Below are positions 37,209 through 46,806 of a DNA stretch of 64,000 bases, piece by piece (the stretch's first letter is position 1; each line of letters begins with the position of its first letter). Source of the DNA: Gammaproteobacteria bacterium (GTDB taxonomy: Bacteria; Pseudomonadota; Gammaproteobacteria; Pseudomonadales; Azotimanducaceae); assembly GCA_026708185.1 (NCBI GenBank), contig JAPOVK010000038.1:1-64000 (forward strand), written 5' to 3'. The translations under genes were made by a program, and so were the position numbers. The notes below the pieces were generated by a model. It did no database searches. It worked only from the letters and a program-made list of their open reading frames with translations, and had not been told where the DNA came from.

Positions 37209-38420
37209 CTACAACGTTTTCATGGCGGCGTCCACGGCGTCCAGGGTACGGTCGATGTCCGCCTCGGTATGCGCCAGGGACAAGAACATGTTGTGCCAGG
37301 GATGGAAGTAGACGCCGCGCTCGATCAAGGCGCTGCAGAACGCGCTGCCCCGCTCGCCCTTGGCGTCGTCCTCGAACATGATGGTCGGCATCTGCGGCGG
37401 ACCGCTCTGGCGCACGCGTTGCTGGTGCAGTTCGGCGATTTCGTCGATGCCCTGGCGCAGCCGCTCGCCGAGCGCCTCCAGGCGCGTTGGCGCGTCTTCC
37501 TCGGTGAGGATTTCAAGCGTTTCCAGCGCGGCGGCCATAGGCGCGGCTTGGTACCAGTAGGAACCGGTCACGAAGACCGATGCCATGGCGTCGCGGTAGC
37601 GGTCGCTGCCGAGCGTGGCGGCCAGGGCCTCTCCGTTCGCCAGGGCCTTGCCCCAGGCGGAAAGGTCGGGGCGGATGCCGAGCAGCGACCACGAGGCATC
37701 CAAGCTCAGCCGGAACCCAGCGCGCACGTCGTCGAGGATCAGCGCGGCATCGAGTTCGTCGCACAGTCTCCGCACAGTCGCAGCGAACTGCGGATCGACC
37801 AGTTCCTGGTGATAGCCGGCGTCGTGCCGGAAGGCCGATACCATGATGCCGGCGAGATCGTCGGCCGAGGCCCGCGCAGCCTGCTCGACATTGGCGGCGT
37901 CGTTGTAGTCGTAGGTCGGGAAGGCATCGTGTTCTCCGGCGGGCGCTCCCGGCGCGCGCCGGTTGGCCCACGGTTGCGAACCGTGGTACGCGCCGTTGGC
38001 GACGAGCACCTTCGACTTCCCGGCGTAGGCGCGGGCGGCCATGATGCACGTGGTCGTGGCATCGTTGCCGTTCTTCGAAAACACCGCCCAATCGGCGTGC
38101 AAGACCATGCCGACAAGCCTTTCGGCGAGTTCGACGATGGTCTCGGTGGGCCCGTTGCCGATGTCCATCGCGGCGCGCTGCGCGGCCGCGCGGGCGTCCA
38201 CGCGTGGGTTTCCGTAACCGACGATCATCGGCCCGTAACTGCACACGTAGTCGATGTACTCCCGGCCATCGGCATCCCAGAGGCGTGCGCCTTCGGCGCG
38301 GGAGAAGAACTGGGGATAGCCGGCGGGCATGCGCGGGCCGATGGCCATGTGCCCGTACATGCCGTTGGGGATTGTGCGCGCGGCGCGTTGGCGAAGCGCC
38401 GAGTCGTTGGCGTTTTTCAT
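37209..38420 (-). CDS. Class III aminotransferase, glutamate-1-semialdehyde mutase-like
   Basis: The 403-residue PLP enzyme resembles HemL. It has IPNGMYGHMAIGPRMPAGYP near the start, and WAVFSKNGNDATTTCIMAAR and KVLVANGAYHGSQPWANRR in the cofactor domain. ALILDDVRAGFRLSLDASWS is followed by the PLP lysine in LSAWGKALANGEALAATLG (about residue 250). It differs from true HemL in several loops and lies away from heme genes, so it may be an omega-aminotransferase or aminomutase in secondary metabolism. ATG 38420. It ends 6 bp before mobA. Confidence 0.85.
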   Translation of the reverse strand: MKNANDSALRQRAARTIPNGMYGHMAIGPRMPAGYPQFFSRAEGARLWDADGREYIDYVCSYGPMIVGYGNPRVDARAAAQRAAMDIGNGPTETIVELAERLVGMVLHADWAVFSKNGNDATTTCIMAARAYAGKSKVLVANGAYHGSQPWANRRAPGAPAGEHDAFPTYDYNDAANVEQAARASADDLAGIMVSAFRHDAGYHQELVDPQFAATVRRLCDELDAALILDDVRAGFRLSLDASWSLLGIRPDLSAWGKALANGEALAATLGSDRYRDAMASVFVTGSYWYQAAPMAAALETLEILTEEDAPTRLEALGERLRQGIDEIAELHQQRVRQSGPPQMPTIMFEDDAKGERGSAFCSALIERGVYFHPWHNMFLSLAHTEADIDRTLDAVDAAMKTL

Positions 38421-38513
38421 TCCGCGATCCACAGTGGCCGAAGCGCCAAGTATCTGCCAACGGCGACGGCAATGGCGACTTGGTGGTGCGAGCTCCAACG
38501 TGCCGAGGCGGCC

Positions 38514-38585
38514 GGCCTTGGGCCGGCGGGCGACGCCGGGGCCGAGCGAACGCGAGGTACCGGACACGGCTATGGGGCGCTTCAT
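38514..38585. repeat. Dispersed repeat R1, copy C (core only)
   Basis: The 72-bp core runs from GGCCTTGGGCC to GGGGCGCTTCAT. It shares the long identical block GAGCGAACGCGAGGTACCGG and the following CACGGCTATGGGGCGC with copy A (3369-3440). The A/B hairpin module is absent. It lies in the 279-bp gap between the aminotransferase and P450 genes. Confidence 0.7.
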
Positions 38586-38699
38586 CGGCCCAAAACTTGC
38601 CGATCGGGAACAGCAGGCCTGATCTGCAGGTTGCGCTAGTGGCCACGCGCAGCAACTCCGCGCGCTGGTGGCCCCACCGTTTCGCTTGGCGTAGCGCCG

Positions 38700-39962
38700 C
38701 TATTTCATCCGATAGCGGATCGGCAAGCTCTTGAGGCCGCCCACGAAGGTCGCTTCCTTGAACCGCGGTTCGCCCGCGAGTTCAACGGTCTCGACCCGTC
38801 GCAGCAGTTCCCGGTAGAAGGCCGCAATCTCCATGCGCGCCAGGTGCTGTCCGAGGCAGACGTGCGCGCCGTAGCCGAAAGCCAGGTGCTTCGCTTCCTG
38901 GCGGTCGACGCGGAACTCGAACGGTGCGTCGAACACCGCCTCGTCCCGGTTCGCCGAGGGATACCACAGTGCGCAGGACTCGCCGGCGGCGATTTCCTGA
39001 CCGCCGACCTCGCAATCCGCGGTCGCCGTGCGCATGAACTGGCGCACCGGCGTTACCCAGCGGATCATCTCGTCGACCGCGTATGCCATGTAGCGCTCGG
39101 GATTGGCACTGAGCTTGGCCCACTGGTCCGGGTTCTGGACCAGGGCCAGCAGCCCGCCGGCGGTCGTGGCGCTGGTCGTATCGTGACCGGCGGTGGCGAT
39201 CAGGATGTAGTAGGCGTTGGTCTCGTGGACCGGCAACGGCTCGCCGTCGATCGTAGCGTTGGCGATGACGCTGGCGATGTCGTCGGTCGGTCGCGCGCGA
39301 CGCTCCGCGCTCAACGCCTGGAAGTAGGCGTCGAAGTCGGCGACCACCTCCATGAGCGCCGTGTTTTCGAACGACCTTGCGACATCCGGATCCGAGCTGC
39401 CGAAGAGCTCCTGGGTGAGCTTCATCATGCGCGGCTCGTCGCTCGCCGGGATGCCGAGGATCGACATGATGACGCGTAGCGGATACCACGTGGCGACGTC
39501 CTTCACGAAGTCGCACTCGCCGCCAAAGTCCGCCAACCGGTCGACGTAGTCCTTCGCCAGTTCGTCGATGCGCCCGGCGAGCTTGCGCAGGTTCGAGCCG
39601 AGGAACCAGGGCTGCGCCAGGGCGCGGTACGCCTTGTGGTCCGGATCGTCCATCTCCACGAGCGACCTGACCAGGTGGCGCCGACCGGTCATGTGCTGAA
39701 CCAGCGCATCGAAAACCTTCGGCCCGAGGATGGGTCGCGGGTCGTTGATGAACAGCCGCTTGTCGCCCTCGACGGCTAGGATGTCGGCGTGCCGCGTGAT
39801 CGACCAGAACGGTTCGAAGCCGTCCGGTTCCATGCGGCGCACTGGGTCGTTGGCGCGCAGCCAAGCGAACTGCGCATGCAACCACTCCTCGTCGGCCCAC
39901 TGGCGGGGCTTGACGATGGCCTGGTCGATTTCGGGCGACGTCGTCGCCACCGCGTAGGTCAT
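38700..39962 (-). CDS. Cytochrome P450
   Basis: The 420-residue soluble bacterial P450 inserts oxygen into an unknown lipid, terpenoid or aromatic substrate. The oxygen-binding I-helix is ILIATAGHDTTSATTAGGLL (about residue 255). An EMIRWVTPVRQFMRTA segment holds the E-x-x-R-type region. The heme-ligand cysteine is in FGYGAHVCLGQHLARME (about residue 369). The true start is ATG 39962 (MTYAVATTSPEIDQAIV); the open frame above it is unrelated. It lies 5 bp after the crotonase gene, so the two form an operon. No ferredoxin is adjacent, though a rubredoxin lies at 44.3 kb. Confidence 0.93.
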   Translation of the reverse strand: MTYAVATTSPEIDQAIVKPRQWADEEWLHAQFAWLRANDPVRRMEPDGFEPFWSITRHADILAVEGDKRLFINDPRPILGPKVFDALVQHMTGRRHLVRSLVEMDDPDHKAYRALAQPWFLGSNLRKLAGRIDELAKDYVDRLADFGGECDFVKDVATWYPLRVIMSILGIPASDEPRMMKLTQELFGSSDPDVARSFENTALMEVVADFDAYFQALSAERRARPTDDIASVIANATIDGEPLPVHETNAYYILIATAGHDTTSATTAGGLLALVQNPDQWAKLSANPERYMAYAVDEMIRWVTPVRQFMRTATADCEVGGQEIAAGESCALWYPSANRDEAVFDAPFEFRVDRQEAKHLAFGYGAHVCLGQHLARMEIAAFYRELLRRVETVELAGEPRFKEATFVGGLKSLPIRYRMK

Positions 39963-39967
39963 CGTCG

Positions 39968-40900
39968 CTACCGACTGTAGTCGGCGTCGCCCGGCTTCGA
40001 CTGGCCTTCCGTGCCGGCGATCGGCCGGCTCTTCGGTGCCGAGGCGTAGGCGCCGCGGAAGTCCTCGAACGGACCGTCGCGCCACTCGAGGGCCGCCTTG
40101 AGCCCAAACTCGCGTACCCGGCGGCCGAACTCGCCGGCGGCGGGGCGGTGCTTGGACATGGCCTCAACGTCCGTCCCGGACATCAAGCCCGTGCGGATGC
40201 CCATGATCTCGTATTGGCGGTTGACGGCCCGCTTGTTGTAGTTCAACTGGTCGTTGTCGATGTGGCCCAAGCGTCGCGCGAAGCGGATGGTGAACTCCTC
40301 GAGTTCGTCCTTCGGCTTGGCGTAGGTGGCCCAGCCGAAGTCCGCCATCTCCTGGCCGCTGAACCAGTCGCCCGTGTAGGCGAATGCGCGGGCCTTTCCA
40401 GGCGGCAGGAACCAGGGCGCCCACATCATGTCCATGGTGCCCATGGCGCGAACCGGCGGATACCCGACCCGCGCATCGTCGGCGATCATGCGCATATCGC
40501 ACATCGACGAGAGTTCCGTCGCGCCCGCCAGGCACCAGCCGTGGATCTGTGCTATGACGGGTTTGGCGAGTTCCCAGATCTGCCAATGGCCCATGAGCGC
40601 GTGGCGCGACCAGTCATAGTGCTGAGGATGGGTCGTGCCAACGTCGGGCATGTTGGACCGGTCGCTGACGTAGTCGCTCTGCTCGTCGGGATTCGGTGCC
40701 AGGTCGTAACCGGCGGAGAAGGCTCGCCCGGCACCCTTGAGGATGATCACGCCGATCGCCGGATCCGCCTCGGCTTCCTTCATCGCGTCGTAGACCTCGC
40801 CCCGAAGCGCGTGGCTCAAGGCGTTGAGTTTTTCCGGGCGGTTGAGCGTGATGAACGCGAGCCTCTCGTCGGTTTCGTAGATGATGTTGTTGTAGGTCAT
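39968..40900 (-). CDS. Enoyl-CoA hydratase/isomerase (crotonase) family protein
   Basis: The 310-residue crotonase-fold enzyme acts on an acyl-CoA. It begins IYETDERLAFITLNRPEKLN, then has the oxyanion-hole strand VIILKGAGRAFSAGYDLAPN (about residue 65) and AQIHGWCLAGATELSSMCDM. An insertion rich in Asp/Tyr follows the first motif, and the C-terminal tail is unusually long and basic. It sits directly upstream of a P450 gene, suggesting a shared catabolic route for a steroid, terpene or similar compound. Confidence 0.88.
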   Translation of the reverse strand: MTYNNIIYETDERLAFITLNRPEKLNALSHALRGEVYDAMKEAEADPAIGVIILKGAGRAFSAGYDLAPNPDEQSDYVSDRSNMPDVGTTHPQHYDWSRHALMGHWQIWELAKPVIAQIHGWCLAGATELSSMCDMRMIADDARVGYPPVRAMGTMDMMWAPWFLPPGKARAFAYTGDWFSGQEMADFGWATYAKPKDELEEFTIRFARRLGHIDNDQLNYNKRAVNRQYEIMGIRTGLMSGTDVEAMSKHRPAAGEFGRRVREFGLKAALEWRDGPFEDFRGAYASAPKSRPIAGTEGQSKPGDADYSR

Positions 40901-41379
40901 GGTGTCCCTCTGTCAGGTCGATTTGCCGGTGCGACCTTTGTCGGCCACGCACCCTAGGGTCGCTGGGAAGCGGGCTATCATACCGCCTGCTGATCCTGAG
41001 TCGTGGCTGTCACCGGATGGAAGTTCAACAAGATCGTTACGAGATAGCTATGGGGCGTGCGCTGGCCAGGAAGCCTTTTGATCTTGGCAGGCCTGAGGGC
41101 CGAAAGCCGACTCGAGACGAGCCGTACGGTTGGCCGAGGCACGGTAGCATCGCAACCAAACGATTGCCGACGAATGGGCGGTCGCCCGTTGCGGGTCATA
41201 GGTAATTCAGCCGGGCGGTCCCGGTGGGCGCCGGTGCGCCGCTAGAGGCGACAACCTGGCCCAACAACGGGCGAGTACGAAGACATGACCGACCGGGTCA
41301 TCAGTTACCTCCGGACTGAGTTCGTGTGCTTGACCTACAAGGAGAATGGCGCGAAAGCGTGTGCACACCCGGCCGCGCG
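40901..41379. other. Gap without a recognised gene
   Basis: This 479-bp gap lies between the crotonase and DUF5916 genes, which are both on the minus strand. I looked for RNase P RNA, tmRNA, tRNA and 6S-like features and see none. It has several GC-rich short hairpins (for example around 41213-41245). A 37-codon open frame on the plus strand runs into the neighbouring gene and has no family pattern. It may hold a terminator or untranslated leader only. Confidence 0.5.
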
Positions 41380-44226
41380 TCAGGATCCGAATCGATAGCG
41401 CAGCTTCACCACGAACACGTCGACGACCGGTTCCTGCAAGGCATCGATGAATAGGTCGTCGAACCCTTCGTACTCGGGGTCGGGGAGATTCGCGCCGCGC
41501 GTGTAGACCACGAACAGGTCGGACAGTGGACCAATCTCCCAGCGGTAGCGTAGTTGGGCGGTCAGCCTCGAAATGGCGAAGTCCTCGTTGTCGACCGGCG
41601 CCTCGCGCATGACGAGCTTGCCGCCGCCCTCGGGGATGCTGAAGAACTCGTGCTGCTCGGCCCGGATTCCCGCCCACTGCGTGGTCATCCGCAGTTGCTG
41701 GCGCGCGGTGAGGAACAGGTCGATGGCGATCCTCGGCTGCACGTCGTCGGCGGTGTAGGTCGTGAACTCCTTGTCGCCGCGGTACACCAACCAGCCGTCG
41801 CGGTTCTTGTAACGGAGGTCGAAGTCGACGGTGAAACGGTGGAACGGCGTATACGTGAAGCCGGTATCGAACAGTGGCGTGGTGCCACCGAGGTCCTCCC
41901 GATCGACGCCCAGTGCCAAGGACAGGGCGAAAGGCTTGGCGGAGTCCGTCCCGTACTGGGCTTGGGCGAAGAATCGGTCGGAGACGCGAAACGCGCCGTT
42001 GCCGCGGCTGTTCAGATCGTCCCACCGCTTGGGAAAGTAGTTCAGCATCAGGCGCAGCTGCGAGTTGTCGCTGAACGTGAACCCGACGCCAGCGAACGCG
42101 CCGCTCCGGGTGCGCAGTCCGTCCGTATTCTGCTCGTAGCTGGCGAACAGGGATGTGCGGATGTTTCGAATGGAACGCGGCAGTTGCGGCCCGGTGATGT
42201 ACTGGAAAGTGCCCCACAGCGCGCTGATCGAGTCCGTCCGGCGGATGAACCCGAAGTCGCTGACGTCCAGGTCCTTGTCGAGGTACTCGAGGGCGAAGCG
42301 GTGGAACGAGCCGATGCGCGGCGTGTAGTTGAGGTCCATGTAGACGCCCTCGCCGCGCTTGTCGCCAACCTCGCTGGCAATCAACTGTGTGTCCCATTCG
42401 ATCTTGCCATTGGCGCCGAGCCAATGGGTGTCGATGCCGTGCACGACGGCGGTCTCGTAGGCTTTGTCCACCATGGTGCTCATGAAGCCGATGCCGCGCC
42501 GCCCGTCGGCCGTGCTGTCCTCGTAGAGCATGCGCACTGCGCCGAAGTTGCGCCCGTCCGCCCGCAGGACGGCGTCCTCCCCGTTGCGCGTGCCGCGCCA
42601 GACCACCTCGTCCTCGAAAGCACCGAGTACGCCGTAGCGGACCTTGCCGGCCTGGCCGACCACTTTGGCTGCGCCGAGCAGATCGGTGGGTTTGCTTTGT
42701 TCGACCCCGGGCACGTCGATGTCGTCGTCTTCGGGAATCTCGACATGGCGCGCTTTGCCGCCGATCCTGCGGGTATTGAGGAGTGTGGTCGGCTCCCGGA
42801 AGAACGTCTGCGGCGAGCGTCGCGCCCCTTGGCCCTGCGGTCCGGACTGCGACGATTGCGGATTCGCGCGCGGCGAGGTGATGAAGGTCTCGCCGCCTTC
42901 CAGGAAGAACAGGCGCTTCTCCGGGAAGTAGGTCTCGAAGGCCGTCAGGTTGACCACCACGTCGTCGGACTCCACCGCGCCGAAATCCGGATTCACCGTG
43001 GCCGTGACCTGGGTGTTGGTGGAAGGCCGCCACAGCACGTCGATGCCCGCTTTGGCCTTGTTTTCGTCGTGGATCGCGTCGGCCGTCCCCGAGGTATAGG
43101 GGAACACGGCCCATTGCTTTGCTGGACTCACGTCGGCAACGCCCATCGGCTTCAGCGCCGACATGAAGCGCGGCGAGGTGAACGGCAGCACGGGCCAACT
43201 GTAGCGTTCGTCCATGTGCGCGACTTTGCGGTCCACCCAGAATCCGAGCGTGCGATCGCCCGCGTTGGTCGGCATGGACATCATCGACCAGGGCAGGTAC
43301 ATCTCGACGCTCCAGCCGTCCTCGGTGACTGCGGACGCGCCGCGCCAGGGCCCGTCCCATTCGCGCGAGAACGACCGCTCGGCGGCCACCTTGCCATCGG
43401 CCAGCGACCCGCCCAGCGCGACGGTGAACCAGTAGCCGTAAAGCCCCTCGCCGGAGGTGTCCAGGGTGATGCCATAGCTGTCGCGATTGATGTACTGATC
43501 GCGAGACGACAGGCGCGTCACCAGCGTCTCGGGCGGCTGCTGCATCACCGCCGACACGTAGAGACCGTTGGCGGTGTAGATGAACCGCGACGCCGTGGTA
43601 AAAGTCGGCTCGGCGAGGGTCTCGGGCTCCATCACGCGCATGTTGTCGTACGCCGGCGCCTGGGCCCATGCCACTTCGTCCACGCGCCCGTCGATGACGA
43701 TGTTGGGTTCGTCCATGCGCGTGCCGGCGATGACCGGTGCCGAGTCGTCCGTGATCGTTGCCGCGACGGACGCCTCGTCGGACGGCGGCTCGGCTTGCTC
43801 GACCACGACCGGCATCGACGGTTCGGGCGCGGGATCCGCTGCGCGCTGGGTCGGCGGGATGGGCTCGGCTACGATGGCTGCGGGGGATTCGTCGGCCTGC
43901 GCGAACCAGGCGTCCCGCCCGCGCTCCGCGGCATGCGCAATCAGGCGGCGGGCGGCGGCCTCGGGCAACGACAGCGAGACCACGCGGTGGAAGGTCGCCG
44001 CGTCAACGCGGGCGGCGGCGACGGTCAGTTCGACGCCGAGTTCTTGTCCAATGGTCTCCGCTTGCCGTTCGGCGGCCCCCGGGTTCAGATAGCTGCCGAA
44101 GACGACGATGCCGTGCGTCGGTGTCGACGGCGCGCCTACCGCAAACGACGCGAAGAGGAACGGGAGAAGCGTGGCGACGAAGCGACGGAGAACGCGTGCG
44201 GACAAATCGAGGCAATTGCGCGGCAC
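41380..44226 (-). CDS. Outer-membrane DUF5916 barrel with N-terminal SPOR-like and CBM9-like domains
   Basis: About 948 residues, exported (RRFVATLLPFLFASFAVGA). An N-terminal SPOR-like segment (THGIVVFGSYLNPGAAERQA through FHRVVSLSLPEAAARRLIAH, residues 35-110) could bind peptidoglycan. A Pro/Ala/Glu linker follows, then a carbohydrate-binding-module-9-like domain (NIVIDGRVDEVAWAQAPAYD). The rest is a DUF5916 beta-barrel (ATVNPDFGAVESDDVVVNLT, then FPEKRLFFLEGGETF) ending in an aromatic strand VVKLRYRFGS. The start is uncertain: GTG 44226 or GTG 44244. The role is unknown, and surface binding or transport of a ligand is plausible. Confidence 0.82.
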   Translation of the reverse strand: MPRNCLDLSARVLRRFVATLLPFLFASFAVGAPSTPTHGIVVFGSYLNPGAAERQAETIGQELGVELTVAAARVDAATFHRVVSLSLPEAAARRLIAHAAERGRDAWFAQADESPAAIVAEPIPPTQRAADPAPEPSMPVVVEQAEPPSDEASVAATITDDSAPVIAGTRMDEPNIVIDGRVDEVAWAQAPAYDNMRVMEPETLAEPTFTTASRFIYTANGLYVSAVMQQPPETLVTRLSSRDQYINRDSYGITLDTSGEGLYGYWFTVALGGSLADGKVAAERSFSREWDGPWRGASAVTEDGWSVEMYLPWSMMSMPTNAGDRTLGFWVDRKVAHMDERYSWPVLPFTSPRFMSALKPMGVADVSPAKQWAVFPYTSGTADAIHDENKAKAGIDVLWRPSTNTQVTATVNPDFGAVESDDVVVNLTAFETYFPEKRLFFLEGGETFITSPRANPQSSQSGPQGQGARRSPQTFFREPTTLLNTRRIGGKARHVEIPEDDDIDVPGVEQSKPTDLLGAAKVVGQAGKVRYGVLGAFEDEVVWRGTRNGEDAVLRADGRNFGAVRMLYEDSTADGRRGIGFMSTMVDKAYETAVVHGIDTHWLGANGKIEWDTQLIASEVGDKRGEGVYMDLNYTPRIGSFHRFALEYLDKDLDVSDFGFIRRTDSISALWGTFQYITGPQLPRSIRNIRTSLFASYEQNTDGLRTRSGAFAGVGFTFSDNSQLRLMLNYFPKRWDDLNSRGNGAFRVSDRFFAQAQYGTDSAKPFALSLALGVDREDLGGTTPLFDTGFTYTPFHRFTVDFDLRYKNRDGWLVYRGDKEFTTYTADDVQPRIAIDLFLTARQQLRMTTQWAGIRAEQHEFFSIPEGGGKLVMREAPVDNEDFAISRLTAQLRYRWEIGPLSDLFVVYTRGANLPDPEYEGFDDLFIDALQEPVVDVFVVKLRYRFGS

Positions 44227-44328
44227 AATCTGGCATCTTATCACTTTCCGACTGTGGGCCGACCGGCTACGCGGATTGAAAGGGCACGGACCTGTGCCAA
44301 AACGAGATTTTGTGGGGAGATTCACGAC

Positions 44329-44493
44329 ATGAGGAAATGGCAGTGCATGACCTGCGGGTTCATCTACGACGAGGCCGAGGGCTTGCCGGACGAGGGCATC
44401 GCGGCAGGCACGCGCTGGGACGACGTCCCGGAGGACTGGGTGTGCCCGGAGTGCGCGACGCCGAAGTCCGACTTCGAGATGGTCGAGATCTGA
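44329..44493 (+). CDS. Rubredoxin
   Basis: The 54-residue iron protein carries one Fe bound by four cysteines: WQCMTCGFIYDEAEG at the start and WVCPECATPKSDFEMVEI at the end. It is a one-electron carrier, for example for alkane hydroxylases or P450-type oxidases. The ATG at 44329 begins MRKWQC; the upstream GGGGAG at 44314-44319 is a reasonable ribosome site. It diverges from the DUF5916 gene. Confidence 0.96.
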   Translation: MRKWQCMTCGFIYDEAEGLPDEGIAAGTRWDDVPEDWVCPECATPKSDFEMVEI

Positions 44494-44545
44494 GCCGACT
44501 GGCGTGCCGAAGGAGGTGATAGCATGACCCGAAAGGGAGGGCGAC

Positions 44546-45361
44546 ATGAGTGATTTGACCGGGAAGGTGGCGATCGTCACCGGCTCGTCGCGGGGGATCG
44601 GCGAAGCGATCGCGCGGCGTTTCGCGAACGCGGGCGCCAAGGTGGTCGTGACCGCCCGTACGGTGGAGGTCCGCGACGAACGTCTGCCGGGCACCGTGCA
44701 CAGCGTCGCGGCGGCGATTCGGGAGGCTGGCGGCGAGGCCCAGGCCGTCGCGGCGAACCTGCAGAAGAAGCCGGAGCGCGAGCAACTTGTCGCAGCCGCC
44801 CTCGACGCCTACGGCCAAGTGGATATCCTGGTCAACAATGCCGCGATCCTGGTACCGGGCGCGACGGTGGACTTTCCCGAACGCTACTTCGACCGGATGT
44901 TCGAGATCCTGGTCAAGGCGCCGCACCACCTCTGCCAACTCACCTTGCCAGGGATGATCGAACGCGGCGGCGGCTCCGTCCTGAACATCTCGTCGCGCGC
45001 GGCCATCCACCCCAAGGTGGGCCAGCGGTCCTACGACGGCGCCGTCTACGGCATGACCAAGGCGGCCATCGAACGCTTCACCACCGGGCTCGCGGCCGAG
45101 ATGTACGACAACGGCATCTCGGTGAACGCCTTGTCCCCGGACAAGGTCGTTGCGACACCGGGGCAGATGTTCGGCCGCCGGTACACCCAGGAGATGCTCG
45201 ACGCAGCCGAACCCGTGGAGGCCATGGCGGAGGCTGCGCTCGCCCTCGTGACGGGCGATCCGCGCGAGCGCACGGGCGGCATCCGCTATTCAACCGAGGT
45301 CCTCGAGGCGTACGGCCTTGAGCCGGCGGATGTGGGCATGGAGGCGCCGAAGCCCAACTGA
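44546..45361 (+). CDS. Short-chain dehydrogenase/reductase
   Basis: The 271-residue classical SDR has the cofactor motif VAIVTGSSRGIGEAIARRFA. It has NNAAILVPGATVDF, the catalytic serine in VLNISSRAAIHPKVGQRSYD, and the Y-x-x-x-K in DGAVYGMTKAAIERF. A GGGAGGG ribosome site precedes the ATG. The substrate is unknown. It is followed 28 bp later by an Nramp-type transporter on the same strand. Confidence 0.9.
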   Translation: MSDLTGKVAIVTGSSRGIGEAIARRFANAGAKVVVTARTVEVRDERLPGTVHSVAAAIREAGGEAQAVAANLQKKPEREQLVAAALDAYGQVDILVNNAAILVPGATVDFPERYFDRMFEILVKAPHHLCQLTLPGMIERGGGSVLNISSRAAIHPKVGQRSYDGAVYGMTKAAIERFTTGLAAEMYDNGISVNALSPDKVVATPGQMFGRRYTQEMLDAAEPVEAMAEAALALVTGDPRERTGGIRYSTEVLEAYGLEPADVGMEAPKPN

Positions 45362-45389
45362 CCGCGCTGCCGTACCCTAAGGACCGTCG

Positions 45390-46787
45390 ATGAGCGACGA
45401 CCCGTACACCATCCAGCCGGGCCGCACTAGGGAACCGCCGACCACGTTCTTCGGTCGGCTGAAGAGCCTCGGGCCCGGCATCGTGGTCTCGGGTTCGATC
45501 GTCGGCTCCGGGGAAATCCTGCTCACCGCCGGCCTCGGTGCGGCGGCCGGTTTCACGCTGCTGTGGTGGGTGCTGTTCTCGTGCTGGATCAAGTCATTGA
45601 TCCAGGCGGAGATCGCGCGCTACGTCGTCACCAGCGGCGATACCTACTTGCGTGCGCTCAACCGCATGCCCGGGAGGATTGGACTGCCGCCAAGGCGCGA
45701 CGGGGAACCTAGGGAGCCGATTTCGTGGCCGATTTGGCTTGGCTTGGTGGGCTTCTTTCCGGGCCTGTTGACAGCCGGCGGGATCATCGGCGGTGCGGGC
45801 CAGGCGTTGAACCTGATCCTCGAGCCGCTCGGCGTGAGCTTGGGTGGCGGTCTAGCGACCGTGTTAGCGGGACTTCTGGTCATGCTCCTGTTGTGGACGG
45901 GCCGATACAAGCGGATCGAGCGCATCCTGGTGGTGATGGTGATGAGCTTCTCGTTCGCCACCATCGTCTGCGCCTTCCTCATGCAATCCACCGAGTTTCG
46001 GGCCACGGTTGATGACGTCGTGCTCGGTCTGCAGTTCGACTTTCCGGTGGAGTACATCGTGCTCGCGATCGGCATGTATGGCGCCACGGGAGTCGCCTCG
46101 GGGGAGATTTCCGCCTACACCTATTGGTGCGTTGAGAAGGGCTATCCGAGCTATGTGGGCGGAGACCCTACCGAGCCCGGCTGGGTCTCTAGGGCCAAGG
46201 GGTGGATCCGCGTGGTGCAGATGGACGTTTGGGTCACCCTAGTCATCCTGACGTTCGCGACGCTCGCGTTCTACTTCCTCGGCGCCGGCGTTTTGCACCG
46301 GCTGGGTCTTCAGCCGGAAGGCAACGAGACGATCTTGACCCTCGCGAACATGTACACGTCGACTCTCGGTCAATGGTCGTTCTTCCTGTTCATCTTTGCG
46401 GCTTTCTTCATCCTCTTCTCCACGGTGCTCTCGGGTCTTGGCGCTGGCTCGCGTTCTTTCCCGGATCTACTCGTCACCTTGGGCTTCATCCGCCGCAGCA
46501 ACCTCGAGTTGCGCCGGAAGTGGATCACCGGCTACATCATCGTGATGCCCCTGGTTAGCGCGGGAATCTACTTCACCTACCAGGCGCCGATCCCCCTGAT
46601 CATTTTCGGGGCGACGTTCGGCGCGTTCATGCTGCCCGTACAGGCCTTCGTCACGCTCTACATGCAGCGTACGCGCATGGACCCGCGGGTTCGTCCGAGG
46701 ATGTGGGTGTCGTGGTGCATCGGCGCAACCTTCGTGGTGATGGCCGTGCTTTGCGCGTGGTACATCTACGTCAGGCTGTTTGTCTGA
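45390..46787 (+). CDS. Nramp family divalent-metal transporter-like protein
   Basis: The 465-residue polytopic membrane protein has about 11 helices in the LeuT-type Nramp/SLC11 fold. The first helix reads SLGPGIVVSGSIVGSGEILL, where Nramp metal transporters carry a DPGN motif. That motif is not seen here (GSIVGSGE instead), so it may carry Mg, another cation or an unknown substrate. It has a long cytoplasmic loop around residues 90-115. Its stop is 19 bp from the convergent smpB stop. Confidence 0.82.
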   Translation: MSDDPYTIQPGRTREPPTTFFGRLKSLGPGIVVSGSIVGSGEILLTAGLGAAAGFTLLWWVLFSCWIKSLIQAEIARYVVTSGDTYLRALNRMPGRIGLPPRRDGEPREPISWPIWLGLVGFFPGLLTAGGIIGGAGQALNLILEPLGVSLGGGLATVLAGLLVMLLLWTGRYKRIERILVVMVMSFSFATIVCAFLMQSTEFRATVDDVVLGLQFDFPVEYIVLAIGMYGATGVASGEISAYTYWCVEKGYPSYVGGDPTEPGWVSRAKGWIRVVQMDVWVTLVILTFATLAFYFLGAGVLHRLGLQPEGNETILTLANMYTSTLGQWSFFLFIFAAFFILFSTVLSGLGAGSRSFPDLLVTLGFIRRSNLELRRKWITGYIIVMPLVSAGIYFTYQAPIPLIIFGATFGAFMLPVQAFVTLYMQRTRMDPRVRPRMWVSWCIGATFVVMAVLCAWYIYVRLFV

Positions 46788-46806
46788 CTAGAGTTGCGCA
46801 GCCGAA

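Noticed and set aside
37521-38655. 380-codon minus-strand frame beside the GSA-aminotransferase
   Set aside because: Out-of-frame shadow that only runs into repeat R1; the aminotransferase frame carries all conserved residues.
40901-41379. RNase P RNA or other structured RNA
   Set aside because: Segments such as GAGGCACGGTA looked suggestive, but the conserved RNase P blocks (GAGGAAAGTCCGGGC and the ACAGAA-type core) are absent.
41554-44328. Long plus-strand open frame upstream of and in frame with rubredoxin
   Set aside because: Antisense to the DUF5916 gene; only the last 54 codons (rubredoxin) have a family pattern and a ribosome site.
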